From assembly GCA_018136815.1 (NCBI GenBank), contig CM030939.1, forward strand, positions 310,001 through 374,000: 64,000 nucleotides of DNA. The letters are read 5' to 3'. A program made the translations under genes and the position numbers. The stretch is from Isochrysis galbana (lineage: Eukaryota > Haptophyta > Isochrysidales > Isochrysidaceae). Of this stretch, positions 54,796-64,000 are shown in pieces. Position 1 is the stretch's first letter. The number at the start of each line of letters is the position of its first letter. Below the pieces are notes generated by a model, which saw only the letters and a list, made by a program, of their open reading frames with translations, was not told the origin of the DNA and made no database searches.

Positions 54796-55204
54796 CGCGC
54801 GGCGCGGGGGGCGGGGGGGGGCGGGGAGGAGAGAAGGGAAAGGGGAGAGGGGAGGGGGCCCTGTGGGGTAGCCTGAGAGAGAGAAAGGAGACTGGCGAGG
54901 GAGATTTAGAATGTGTGAGAGGAGGCAGGGGAGGTAAAGAAGTACTCCTGGGAAGTGGCCAGAGAGAAAGAGGATGTACAATATGTGAGCCGAGAAGAAA
55001 GAGTCGTCGTGGCAGATTGAAAAAAACATAAAGGGAAAGAAGCGGGCCGGGAGGGAGAGGAGGAGAGAGAGGGAGGGAGGGAGACAGGGAGGGAAAGAGA
55101 GAGAGAGGGAGGGAGGGAGAGAGAGGGAGAGGGAAAGGGAGAGAAAGGGAGAGAGAAGGGGAGGGAGAGAAAAGAGAGCGGGGGGGGGAGGGCTGCGGCG
55201 TTGG
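54796..55204. other. PSMD13 5' flank, purine-rich
   Basis: GGGAGGGAGAGAG tracts at 55050-55170. I see no gene. Confidence 0.5.
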
Positions 55205-55366
<162 letters not shown>

Positions 55367-55635
55367 CGCGCGCGTCTGGGCGGGGAGGAGACTCTCCAGC
55401 GGTCAAATCATACCGGGGGGGGGGCAGCTCTGCTTGTCTTGCCACCCTACATGTGAAAGACAGTCAGTTGGGGTTTGAAAGACTGTAATACATATGTCTT
55501 CGGCCCTCGTAGAAAGACATTCCAAAGACAGTGGGAAAGACATACATATATACCGGATACCGGGGGGGGGGCGGTAGCGTGAGAGCGGGACTTAAGCCGC
55601 GCTGTGCCTAGCTACTAGCTAGGGTGCCCCGTGTG

Positions 55636-55656
55636 TGTGTGTGTGTGTGTGTGTGT
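55636..55656. repeat. (GT)n microsatellite
   Basis: A short GT run followed by GTACGTGTGTTGTGTGG. Confidence 0.8.
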
Positions 55657-55763
55657 ACGTGTGTTGTGTGGGTGTCCGAGTCGCATGGGACATGTGACCA
55701 CAATTATGAGTACGGTATAATGGTATAATGGTATCATGTGTTGTACCAACACCAACCAATGAG

Positions 55764-56640
55764 TAGCCCGGTCACTCACTATGGGGGTGCGGAGGGCACT
55801 AGCTGCAATGGGTGAATGACGGGCTAAATAAGCTCCCTATAGGTTCCGGTAGGATGGATCAGCAATAAAAAGTGGGGGTTGTCCGGCGAAATTTTCGAAA
55901 AATACCGAATTTCAGGCCTTCGAAGACGGTGCGCGAAATACAGTCGGGCCCCCCTCCGGTATATTTTTAGTGAGGCCGTTCATGCAAGGCACAAATATAG
56001 TAAGACGGGGAAATTTCTGTCGCCAGCCCACTAGGTCTACCAGGCTTGGAACCATATCAAGCAATGCCGCCCTAGCACTCACGCCAATCGCCCCACATCG
56101 CGTCGAAATTGGCCGTGTGTGGGCCGACAACAACGCCAACGTTACCCGGCCGAACGAGCCGGAGTGCCCAACTTTCGAACACGACCGGGCGCGCTGCCGG
56201 CGCTTTCACGTTCAACCACTCGGACAGAATGGCTCACTAGGCATCACATCAAGAAGTGCCGCCCTAGCAGTCACGCCAATCGCCCCAGCCGCCCGCGAGC
56301 ATCGCGTTGAAGTTCGCCGTGAGTGGGACGACAACAACGTTAAGTCTACGGGCCGAACGAGCCGGAGTGCCCAACTTTCGAACACGACCGGGCGCGCTGC
56401 CGGCGCTTTCACGTTCTACCATTTGGACAGAATGGCTCGCCAGGCATCATAACAAGATATGCCGCCCTAGCAGTCACGCCAGTCGCCCTAGCGCCCTAGC
56501 CGCCCGCGCGCATCGCGTTAAGGTTCGCCGTGAGTGGGACGACAACAACGCCAACGTTACCCGGCCGAACGAGCCGGAGTGTCCAACTTCCGAACACGAC
56601 CGGGCGCGCTGCCGGCGCTTTCACGTTCACTCACACAAGT
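55764..56640 (-). mobile_element. Copy of the minisatellite transposon, three units
   Basis: The terminus TAGCCCGGTCACTCACTA at 55764 is identical to the element end. The conserved block follows in reverse complement to about 56030, then three units (CCGCCCTAGCA/G..., starts near 56064, 56254 and 56457). The far inverted repeat is not seen, so the copy is truncated. Confidence 0.8.
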
Positions 56641-56689
56641 AAATATCACCTAAGAGGCCCGCCAAGCCCCAGCCCAATACACTAGGGCT

Positions 56690-56870
56690 CATGTAGTGCA
56701 CAAGGCCCGACCCCCCAACACCGAAGACGAAGGACAAAGCAATGAGGAATGAGGGGGGGAGTTGAGAGTTGAGGGTTGAGGGGTGTGGGTAAGTGGGTAA
56801 GGAGGAGGGCGCTGGAGCTAGTAGCAGCCTGGTATAATGTGCGGTAGCTAGTAGCGGAAAGAATCAAGAT
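56690..56870 (+). mobile_element. Short retroposon copy (T-run family), diverged
   Basis: It has GTGCACAAGGCCCGACCCCC, ACCGAAGACGAAGGACAA, a purine-rich tract and GCTAGTAGCGGAAAGAATC, in the order of the 58765 copy. The T-run has been lost. Confidence 0.45.
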
Positions 56871-57246
56871 ATTGCTATGTTATACTGAGATTGCTATCGA
56901 AATATGAATTTTGAATGAGTTTTTATAAGCGAAATATTTGCGAAATTTGGGGGTGCGAGCACGAAATATTTGCGAAATAAAAAACGAAATTTGGGCGGGG
57001 CCGAACGAAACGAAATTCTGGCCTGGCCCTACACATGTAGGCTTGCCACATGCCACATGCCACATGTTTCACCGGCCGCGGTGCCGCGGTGGAGTGGCAC
57101 GATGGCTCCTACACTAGCGCCACGTTCCACGTTGTAGCAGAAGTCGTGCGCACTTGCCGTAGGCCTCGAATGTATTTGAAATGTACTTGTACTTGTCCGG
57201 AGGCCAAATACATATGTATTTGGCCTCTGGCCAAATACGGTAAGTA

Positions 57247-57328
57247 CGTATTTCCCATCTAGGGCCATCACCCTCCGCCTCCGCCTCCGCGGACCCGCGT
57301 TGGCCTGCACCGTATTTCCCATCTAGGC
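57247..57328. repeat. Two CGTATTTCCCATCTAGG motifs
   Basis: Identical 17-18-base words at 57247-57264 and 57311-57328, also at 16211-16229 (one change) and 46070-46086 (reverse). Confidence 0.7.
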
Positions 57329-57387
57329 ACGCAATCCTCCAGCATTCGAGTGCTGGGACACCGTGTTGTCGAGCACCAGTCCTCAGT

Positions 57388-57456
57388 GGTAGGTAGCTGC
57401 GGCGTACCCCTCTCGAGAGGGCGAGTCGCAGTGTCGCGGGTTCGAGTCCGGACTTC
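57388..57456 (+). other. tRNA-like A-box/B-box segment
   Basis: CAGTGGTAGGTAGC (A-box-like) is followed about 45 bases later by GGTTCGAGTCC (B box) and CTTCCCCA. The acceptor and T stems do not pair properly, so this is not a functional tRNA. It may be a tRNA-derived SINE head or a dead tRNA gene. Confidence 0.3.
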
Positions 57457-57505
57457 CCCAACAATGCACCAATTGCTGGGGATGTTCGTGTTTCGTGTTC
57501 CCATG

Positions 57506-57540
57506 ACCATGACCATGACCATGACCATGACCATGACTCA
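57506..57540. repeat. (CATGAC)n microsatellite
   Basis: Six tandem ATGACC units. Confidence 0.9.
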
Positions 57541-57657
57541 AGACATACCTTTTTGCTGCAGTTTACGTGATTTGGACGCCATTTTCCATTTTGCGAGGTC
57601 GGATTTAACCGTACGCGCGCCCCCCCCCCCCCGCCTTTTCAAGGTAGGGTCGGCCAA

Positions 57658-58140
57658 CTATCAGTAAAACTGATAGGGTCATGGGGGCCCCGTGCCCCCC
57701 CCCCTCCATCGCAGACACCCCCTGGGTGGGCCTGCACACTCAACCTCAGGCAGGGGCTGAGCTGACATCACACTGGCACAGACCCTCGCCGAGCGCGCAT
57801 CGCGCGCCGCACGCATTCGCCTGCACTGGCCCCTGCTCGTACTGACCCCCCCCTCCACCACTGAGCCACAGACCACCTGAGCCGCCAGGAGGGCACCCAG
57901 GACCAGCGAGGCCAGCGAGGGAGAGGCAGGAGAGGCCAGGGGCCCAGCCCCAGCCTCCACTGCCCCCTGAGCTGGCCCAGCTGGCCCTCTGGGGGGGCCC
58001 GAGGGTCCCCTCAGAGGGGTGCCATGGCGCGCGCAGGCATCGCACGCCCGTAGGAGAACGAAGAGAACCGCGAGAAAAGAACGACAAAAAAACGACGCGA
58101 TCTGACCCAAGAAAAGGTAAGACTCACGCCTGTTTACGGT
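57658..58140 (+). mobile_element. Hairpin-start retroposon family, copy 5
   Basis: It starts with a perfect hairpin CTATCAGT-AAA-ACTGATAG (57658-57676), whose stem differs from other copies on both sides. Then come GGGGGCCCCGTGCCCCC, the CCAGGGGCCCAGCCCCAGCC core and GGTAAGACTCACGCCTGTTT near 58115. Confidence 0.6.
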
Positions 58141-58334
58141 ATGTTTACAAGCCGACACCCCGAGCGACACACGAATGCCGCGAAGACGCGGAGATACTTG
58201 AAAAAGACGCGAGGAGAGGGGGCCGAGACCTCCCAGGGGCACGAAGTGTCACATGCAACAGGCGTTTACGTTTGTTTTGCCACAGGAACACCACACCAGC
58301 AGGTCTGCCCCAGCCCACCCCCTGCACTTGGCCC

Positions 58335-58500
58335 GTTGTAGTGCACGCGGGCCCCCCCCCGATACCAAAAACAAAGGAATGAAGGGGGTGGTGTAAGGGA
58401 GTGAGTAAACTGGGGTATAGGCGATGTCGTGAGTGAGTACCGTGAGTACGTGGACTGTATAGCTAGCGTGAGTAGCCCGAATCTTCAGAAGTTTTATCAA
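58335..58500 (+). mobile_element. Short retroposon copy (T-run family), diverged
   Basis: GTGCACGCGGGCCC, GATACCAAAAACAAAGGAATG, a purine tract, then GAGTAGCCCGAATCTTCAGAAG. The order is the same as in the 58765 copy, at lower identity. Confidence 0.5.
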
Positions 58501-58764
58501 GGTAGGGTCGGAGTCATTTCTACGCGCCCCTGCGCCATTTCAAAATCGCTTACGCGCAGCCACAGCCGGAAATTATTTAAAGCGCGTACTTTCCACCAAG
58601 CTAGGGATCGTCCACGCTGTCGAGGGGATCAAGGAGTAAGACAACCTTAGCAATTGAAGCTTTGGCACGCCACTCAAAATTGATGCCGGGGACATTAGGA
58701 ACCAGACCTAACTAACACAAACAAGACGAAGACGGACAGACACACACAACACTATCGACAAACT

Positions 58765-58973
58765 CGGAAGGCCTGCCCGAGCCCCACACTCCGAACCAGG
58801 CCCCAGGTAGTGTACCGAGGCCGGACCCCGGAAACCGAAGAAAAAGGAAAGAAGGGGGGCAGGGAAAGAGGTGGAGGGAGGGAAGTTAAGGGCGATGTAG
58901 ATAGCGAAGGCACAGGTGTGACCCATAGCTAGTAGGCGAGTAGCCCCGAATCTTCAGAAAGATTTTTTTTTTA
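58765..58973 (+). mobile_element. Short retroposon, best-preserved copy with T-run
   Basis: GAAGGCCTGCCCGAGCCCC, CCGGAAACCGAAGAAAAAGG, GGTGGAGGGAGGGAAG, AGTAGCCCCGAATCTTCAG, then AAAGA and a T-run at 58964-58973. The tail resembles that of the LINE (AAGAAGATTTTTTTT). Confidence 0.65.
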
Positions 58974-59948
58974 AAAGCGCGTACTTGTACTGTATTGTCT
59001 GTCGTGGTTCACTGCACAGCGCAAGCGTTCGTCCAGTAGGAATTCCAACTTTACAAGAATATCGCCCCCTCCTCGCCCCTCATCCCGCCGGCGCTAAAAG
59101 GGGAAGTGGGGGGGGGGGTGATTAGGCTGCCTCCTCCCTCCCCTCTCCGCCTCTCTCCGCCTCTCCCTCCCTCCCTCTCTTCTTTCTCTCTCTCTCTCTC
59201 TCTCTTCTCTCCCTCTTCTTCTTCCTCCCTCTCGCCCCCTCCCCTCCCCCCTTCTTCTCTCTCGGCGTTCTCTCTCTCTGCTGCCGCCTGCTGCGGATCC
59301 TCTTCTTCTCCCTCCTCTCTTCTTCTCTCCGTCTCCTCGTATTCATACGGATTACCCTGCTCACATACCTTTGTTTCTCCCTGGTTGGTTGACCACAAAA
59401 CTCAAAATCACACATGATCTCTACCCTTGTTAACAAAATATTCGGGCATGGTTTCAGATATGTAAGCCGACCACGCCTTGCCCTCTCTCTCTTCCCCCCC
59501 CCAACCAGACAATTTTGTGGCTGGATTCTCTCTCCTCTCTGCCTCCCCCTCTCTCCTCGTCTCGCCAGCAGCAGCCCCCACATCATGCTCCCCTTTCCCT
59601 CTCCCCCACACGGCCCCCTTTCTTTATCTACTCAGCCGCCACTTCCCTCTCCCCATAGGCGGCATCTCACGGACAGAGCTGGACCCCGTGGACTTTCCCC
59701 ATCCTCTTTTCTTTCTCTACAGGCTATTCACAACTATCTACAAGGGGATTCAGCCAGAGCCCACTTGGCGCTCCTCTCACAGCCTCTCTCCCCACTCATT
59801 CTCTTCCGCATGGAGGCGCCCTTCGGCTTATCGAGCATCTACGCGCCGGCGAGGAGTTCCATCATGGCGTGTGCGGTGCGCTCAGCCCCGCGATGGCCGT
59901 GAACTGCACCCATGTCCTCCGCCCCCCTTCCCCACACACTCACCCCCG
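58974..59948. other. CT-rich spacer with unresolved exons
   Basis: Acceptor-like sites at 59658 and 59730 precede short open stretches, and MISTLVNKIFGHGFR at 59414 has a possible donor, so an unrecognised gene may start here. I could not build a coherent model. Confidence 0.3.
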
Positions 59949-59957
59949 CAAGCCTGA

Positions 59958-60122
59958 GAGAGAGAGGGAGGGAGGGAGAGGGAGAGAGGGAGTGAGGGAG
60001 GGAGGGAGGGAGGGAGGGAGAGGGAGAGGGAGAGGGAAAGGGAGAGTAAGCGGGAGAGGGAGAGGGAGAGGCAGAGGCAGAGGGAGAGGGAGAGGGAGAG
60101 GGAGAGGGAGAGGGAGAGGAGA
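59958..60122. repeat. (GGGAGA)n microsatellite
   Basis: GGGAGG and then GGGAGA hexamers over 160 bases, open on both strands. A CT-rich tract follows to about 60340. Confidence 0.95.
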
Positions 60123-60731
60123 GATGAGAGAGGCCTGGGGGCGGGAAGGAGGGGGGCAGGGTCAGGGGGACGGCGGGGGATCGTGCGTGTGGGGAGTAGG
60201 TGAGCAGGGGAGGCCACTGAGCCCGTTGAAGCTGGACTCCCTCCCTCTTTCTCCGTTTCCCGCCTCACTCTCCCTCTCCCTCCCTTCCCCCCTCCCCCCT
60301 CCTTCCCTCTTTCCCTCCCTTCCTCGCTCCCTCGCTTGCTCGCTCCCTCCATCCCGTCCCCCACCTCAACCCACTCCGCCCCGCACCGCCCTGCCCCGCA
60401 CCGCACCGCACCGCCAAACCCACCAATGCACCCAGCCACCCCTGCCGCTCTCCCCTCCGCCCCGCGCTCCGCGCGCCTCTTTCACCTCTCTAGCTCGTCT
60501 TGCCTTGCCTTCAAGGGGGGCGGGGCTATGCATCTGAGTCTTAGCCCTCCCTCTTATTCTCGTTCTGATTGCCATGTCTTTTTTACTCGCATCATGGTAA
60601 CCCAATCTTCTACCTTGTTTCCTCTGACCAACCTTTCACGTATCCGTCGCCTCGGACCCCTTGTCCCCCGCCTGCCCTGTCCCCTGGCCTTCCTTGCCCT
60701 CCACCCTTTCCCGTCTCCTTCCCTCTCCGCA

Positions 60732-62200
60732 ATGCAGCCTGCCGAGCAGACCAAGGAACCACTTTCCGAGACGCTCAAGAAGGCGGGCAAGAAGGCGCTC
60801 GGCGGCGGCGTTGCTGGGGCCGCCGCCATGGTCGCCCAGGTTGGAGCGCTCATGTGAGACCCCACACTCGCTGAGCCCAAGTGTGGCACTTGATTGGATG
60901 CTTGTCCTCTCCCTATCGCTCCCCTCTCATGCTCGCTTTCGCTTTATTCTCGCATGCTAGCCGCCCACCTCACCGTGTGCACTTTGACCACCTCACCCAC
61001 CCACCACAACCTGCACGGACTCTCCCTCACCAGGTGGATGCGCACGACGGTTAACTTCCAGTACCGCTATGGCATGAGCACGGGCGAGGCGCTCCGCCAC
61101 CTCTATAAGGAGGGCGGTATCCGCCGCTTCTACCGTGGTGTCGGACCGGCCCTTTTCCAGGTGCGCGCGCCGCTCCCTGTGCTTGGTAGACGACGCCCCG
61201 CTCGACCGTTAGCCCATTGCGTGCAATTTTAATCGATTCCGGGCGCCTTACACAGGGCCCGCTCTCGCGTTTCGGCGATACCGCGTCGAACGCGGGCATG
61301 CTGGCGCTGCTTGACTCTTTCGATGAGACGCGCAACCTCCCGACGGCCGTCAAGTCCGTTGCCTCGTCCGCCTCGGCGGCCAGCTTCCGCATCTTCCTCA
61401 TGCCCATCGACGCTGCCAAGACCATTCTGCAGGTGCGCTGGTGTGGCGAACGTCATTTTGCACACGCCATGCAATTGGATGGACGGTCTGTGGATGCGGC
61501 ACAACAATATAAGATCATCTCACACTCGGCAACCCGTGGATGCCAACCTGAGCGATGTCGACTCACCTAGAGCCACCAGCTTGTCCCGTAGGTCGAGGGT
61601 GCCGATGGCCTCACCAAGTTGGCGGCCAAGGTTCGGCAGGGCGGCCCGCTCGTGCTGTGGCATGGTTCCATTGGCGCAATGACGGCGACCTTTGTGGGCC
61701 ACTATCCCTGGTTCTACACCTACAATTTCTTGAATGCGCACGTGCCACAGTACGACCGCAAGACGGAGTTGCCCATGTATCTCGCTCGCAATGCCCTACT
61801 CGGTGAGTGCACGGCCAGCGCCCGCACTGAGATCGTAGAGAAGCGCGCCCCCTGAAAGGGTCTGACGCTTTGCGTCGCTTTGTGACCCACCGCGCGAGTG
61901 TCCCATGTAGGTTTCTGTTCATCGGCCGTCTCGGATACTTGCTCCAACTCCGTCCGCGTCATCAAGACGACGACGCAGACCTCGACGACTCCTATCGGGT
62001 ACGGCGAGGCCCTTCGTATGGTCATCGCCAAGGACGGCATCTCCGGCCTCCTCTTCCGTGGTCTCATGACCAAGATCATCTCAAACGGCTGCCAGGGTCT
62101 AATGTTCTCCGTTCTTTGGCGGCTCGGCCAAGATGCGATCGAGGCGCGCCAGAAGAAAAACGAAGCGGAGGCCAAGCTCACCGCCGAGGCTTCCAAGTGA
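60732..62200 (+). CDS. Mitochondrial carrier family (SLC25-like) protein
   Basis: Exons 60732-60853, 61034-61160, 61256-61432, 61592-61802 and 61911-62200 join with phases 2, 0, 0 and 1 (308 residues, the usual carrier length). Three repeats are visible. The first has [34 protein letters not shown]. The second has the signature [13 protein letters not shown] (P-x-D-x-x-K) and [12 protein letters not shown]. The third has [16 protein letters not shown] and [20 protein letters not shown]. The YKEGG..FYRG and AKDG..GLLFRG loops are typical. The first and third signatures are degenerate, so the substrate cannot be guessed. It probably sits in the mitochondrial inner membrane. The C-terminus is Lys/Glu-rich. 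A long CT-rich leader precedes the ATG. Confidence 0.88.
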
Positions 62201-62820
62201 GAGAGCTGCGCGTGATCATGCCAGCGCTGGTACAAAGGCGCAAGCCGGGGGCGCAGCGGAGCAGGCAGGCGGCATGCGTATTGCGTCTCCTCGCCACAAG
62301 AGGTGAGGAGACGGGACTAGTCCTTGCCCATTGTGCGGGGATTCTAGCGGGTGGGGGGGGAGGGGGAAGGCCAGGCGGGCGCCTTGTATAAGGGACCTTC
62401 CTCGGTGTGCACCCCCTCACGCGATCAGAGGTGGCAGCGAGGATTGATCATTCCGAACTCGGCGTGTGGAGCCGTCGGGCCACACGGCTGGCGTCGCACT
62501 GCAACGGTGCTCCTTTGACGTTCACATTCCACCTTGACCTCAGTGTCATGGTGCGGCTTAGCGGAAACCTCTTTGGGCTTGGGCTGTCCATGCATGGCCA
62601 CGACTTGGGTGCAGCGATGCCATTGAATCGCCGAAGTCCTCGTGGGTTCAATAGGTCGCGTTGTGCTCAGGGGGAAGGGGGAGGCGACACACATGCAAGC
62701 TAGCTATGCCACGCCGATGGCATCCCGCACACGTTTCAAAAGCTCAATAAATCCAATTGGCGATCAGCAAAAGCGAAAAAAAGAGAAAAAAGGCGATGAG
62801 ACGCTAGAAGTTAAAAGGAT
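62201..62820. other. Carrier gene 3' flank
   Basis: I see no gene. Frames at 62400-62700 have no recognisable motif. Confidence 0.4.
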
Positions 62821-62821
62821 T

Positions 62822-63070
62822 CAACTTCAAGCTTATACCTGGGCTCGCCCGGGACTTACAACCTACTTTTATAAGTGGTAAGTGGGGGTCAACTAAGTTT
62901 ATACTTGGTTCACCCATGGGGGGGCACGAGCCCCCCCCCCCCCCCCTCCACTCCTCCCCTGCTGCGGGGGAGGAACCAACCCCAGCCCACCCTCCCGGGA
63001 TGCCTTATGGCTTGCCAGCAGCACGCACTGCTGCCCTGCTGTTGACCCACGCCTCTCCCCGCGCGGCCCA
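62822..63070 (+). mobile_element. Hairpin-start retroposon family, copy 6 (stacked starts)
   Basis: Three start-like segments follow each other: AACTTCAAGCTTATACCTGG (62823), CCTACTT-TTAT-AAGTGGT (62862) and AACTAAGT-TTAT-ACTTGGTT (about 62893). A G-run, CACGAG and C-run follow, then the GGAGGAACCAACC block as in copies 1 and 2. Confidence 0.55.
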
Positions 63071-63479
63071 ATTTCTTTTTTGAGGCGAAACCACCTAAAT
63101 TTTGGTCAAAAAATTTGATTCTACTAGACTACCCAAATTTCGAGAAAAATTTGACAAAACTTACGGACTTGCCGAGTCCATGGTCCATGGTCCATGGTTC
63201 GTGCAGCTGTGCAGCCGGTTCACGCTAGATAGCGATTAAACAAAGTTGGGCTCCCCCCCCCCCGGCGCGCGCTCGCCCCCTGTGAGGAGTTGTCCGAGGA
63301 CGAGACGGAGCTGGCTGCGATGTCGTACGTCGTACAGCAAGTTAGTTGGGGGCGCTGTGGCGCTGTACGCTGTGCGCTGTGCGAGAAGCGGCGTCCGCTC
63401 TGCGAATCGCAAGCTTCTAAAATTAGAGAAATCTAGAAGTAGAGTTCTCTCCTTCCTGTTCATCGAACCGGTCGACGAG

Positions 63480-63773
63480 ATGGCTGCGGCGGCCGCTGCA
63501 GCGAGCTCGCCGCCATCCGCCCTACCGACCCTTCGGAGAAGAGAGAGCTTGGGTGCGGAGCCGCGGTTTGTATCGCATGACACGGGGCCGGCCCAACCGC
63601 CTCGGAATGTGCGCGTAGAGGGCCACGCCACGCTTGAGCAGACGGAGAGAGATTGGCAGCAGAGACTCGAGAAGCCGCTCCACACCCTTGCTGAGTGTGA
63701 GGCAGCTATACTTGGCGCGATTGATGCGATGGAGTGGAGCTTCGTGACGGTCGGAGGCGGGCGTGAACAGTAG
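63480..63773 (+). CDS. Possible N-terminal fragment of an unknown protein
   Basis: From the ATG a 97-residue ORF begins with an Ala-rich stretch. It continues with a helical, charged segment (ATLEQTERDWQQRLEKPLHT, LAECEAAILGAIDAMEWSF). It stops soon after, where a differently composed sequence begins, so the gene may be broken or spliced. No family recognised. Confidence 0.35.
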   Translation: MAAAAAAASSPPSALPTLRRRESLGAEPRFVSHDTGPAQPPRNVRVEGHATLEQTERDWQQRLEKPLHTLAECEAAILGAIDAMEWSFVTVGGGREQ

Positions 63774-63833
63774 ATTGGCACCCTGATCATGCAGGGTGCT
63801 TTCCTCGGCAAACAGGAGCTGAAGATGTTCCGT

Positions 63834-64000
63834 TTATCTCTCAAGTCCAGCATCACCCGCAATGTACTTTAGCGGAGTGTGGTCAACGCCATACAGTAAC
63901 ACGTAGTCTCCATCCACCAAGGTTTCTTCGTTTTCAGGGCCATGGTTCTCCCCAATACTTGGATGGATTTTTAAATCCACCTTTGCATATCGGCAGAGGA
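63834..64000 (-). CDS. C-terminal fragment of an unknown protein, runs off the window
   Basis: The minus-strand frame is open from the window edge to TAA at 63836-63834. It reads KVDLKIHPSIGENHGPENEE and GDYVLLYGVDHTPLKYIAGD. The last segment has an ankyrin-like TPLKYI turn, but one repeat cannot be assigned. The N-terminal part lies outside the window. Confidence 0.4.
   Translation of the reverse strand, partial: LCRYAKVDLKIHPSIGENHGPENEETLVDGDYVLLYGVDHTPLKYIAGDAGLER

Noticed and set aside
57388..57456. Functional tRNA gene
   Set aside because: The A- and B-box words are present, but the T stem and acceptor stem do not pair.

Overview
The window looks like nuclear DNA of a photosynthetic alga with a complex plastid, probably a haptophyte or a pelagophyte-like stramenopile. 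Genes carry short GT-AG introns, several encoded proteins start with a signal or transit sequence, and three likely plastid proteins are present: a D27-type carotenoid isomerase, a twin-arginine-targeted cyclophilin-like protein and a PsbQ-like lumen protein. The DNA is GC-rich and full of microsatellites and mobile-element debris. The genus is an inference and cannot be fixed from the sequence alone.

I rebuilt nine multi-exon host genes by hand from frame-consistent splice sites. They are a C2H2/RanBP2 zinc-finger protein (1175-2288, +), a 528-residue coiled-coil protein (17123-20009, +), the D27-like isomerase (21259-22825, -), an RBM39/CAPER-like splicing factor (24551-26510, -), a small secreted protein (41533-42161, +), a Hop2-like meiotic protein (43968-45709, -), a PsbQ-like lumen protein (50445-51513, +), the proteasome lid subunit Rpn9/PSMD13 (53259-54795, -) and a mitochondrial carrier (60732-62200, +). 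A two-domain AP2 factor (29625-30296, +) and the cyclophilin-like protein (33708-34553, +) are single-exon. These are unrelated housekeeping, plastid and meiotic genes with no operon logic. Each sits between repeat-rich spacers.

The accessory DNA is the more unusual part. From about 7.1 to 12.4 kb there are two arrays of fold-back repeats around a pair of overlapping, AT-richer ORFs, then a membrane-protein ORF inside a 131-bp inverted-repeat pair, then leucine-rich-repeat ORFs on both strands. From 12816 to 15678 lies a complete-looking DNA transposon with 17-bp terminal inverted repeats, a 7-bp target duplication and an internal 204-bp minisatellite. Relics of it occur at 39.9, 49.4-50.0 and 55.8-56.6 kb.

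A LINE whose copies end in a T-run appears at 1-880, 35196-35736 (20-bp target duplication, just upstream of a piggyBac transposase) and 46636-47957 (ORF1 fused to the ORF2 tail). A second retroposon family starts with a hairpin whose pairing is kept by compensating changes. One copy (38923-39835) has a 17-bp target duplication. Broken genes include an ARM-SAM-ADP-ribosyltransferase gene with a head-to-head ARM copy (5.1-6.0 kb), a hAT-type zinc-finger gene (31.6-32.6 kb) and a giant-virus-like ORF interrupted by one TGA (51.8-52.65 kb).
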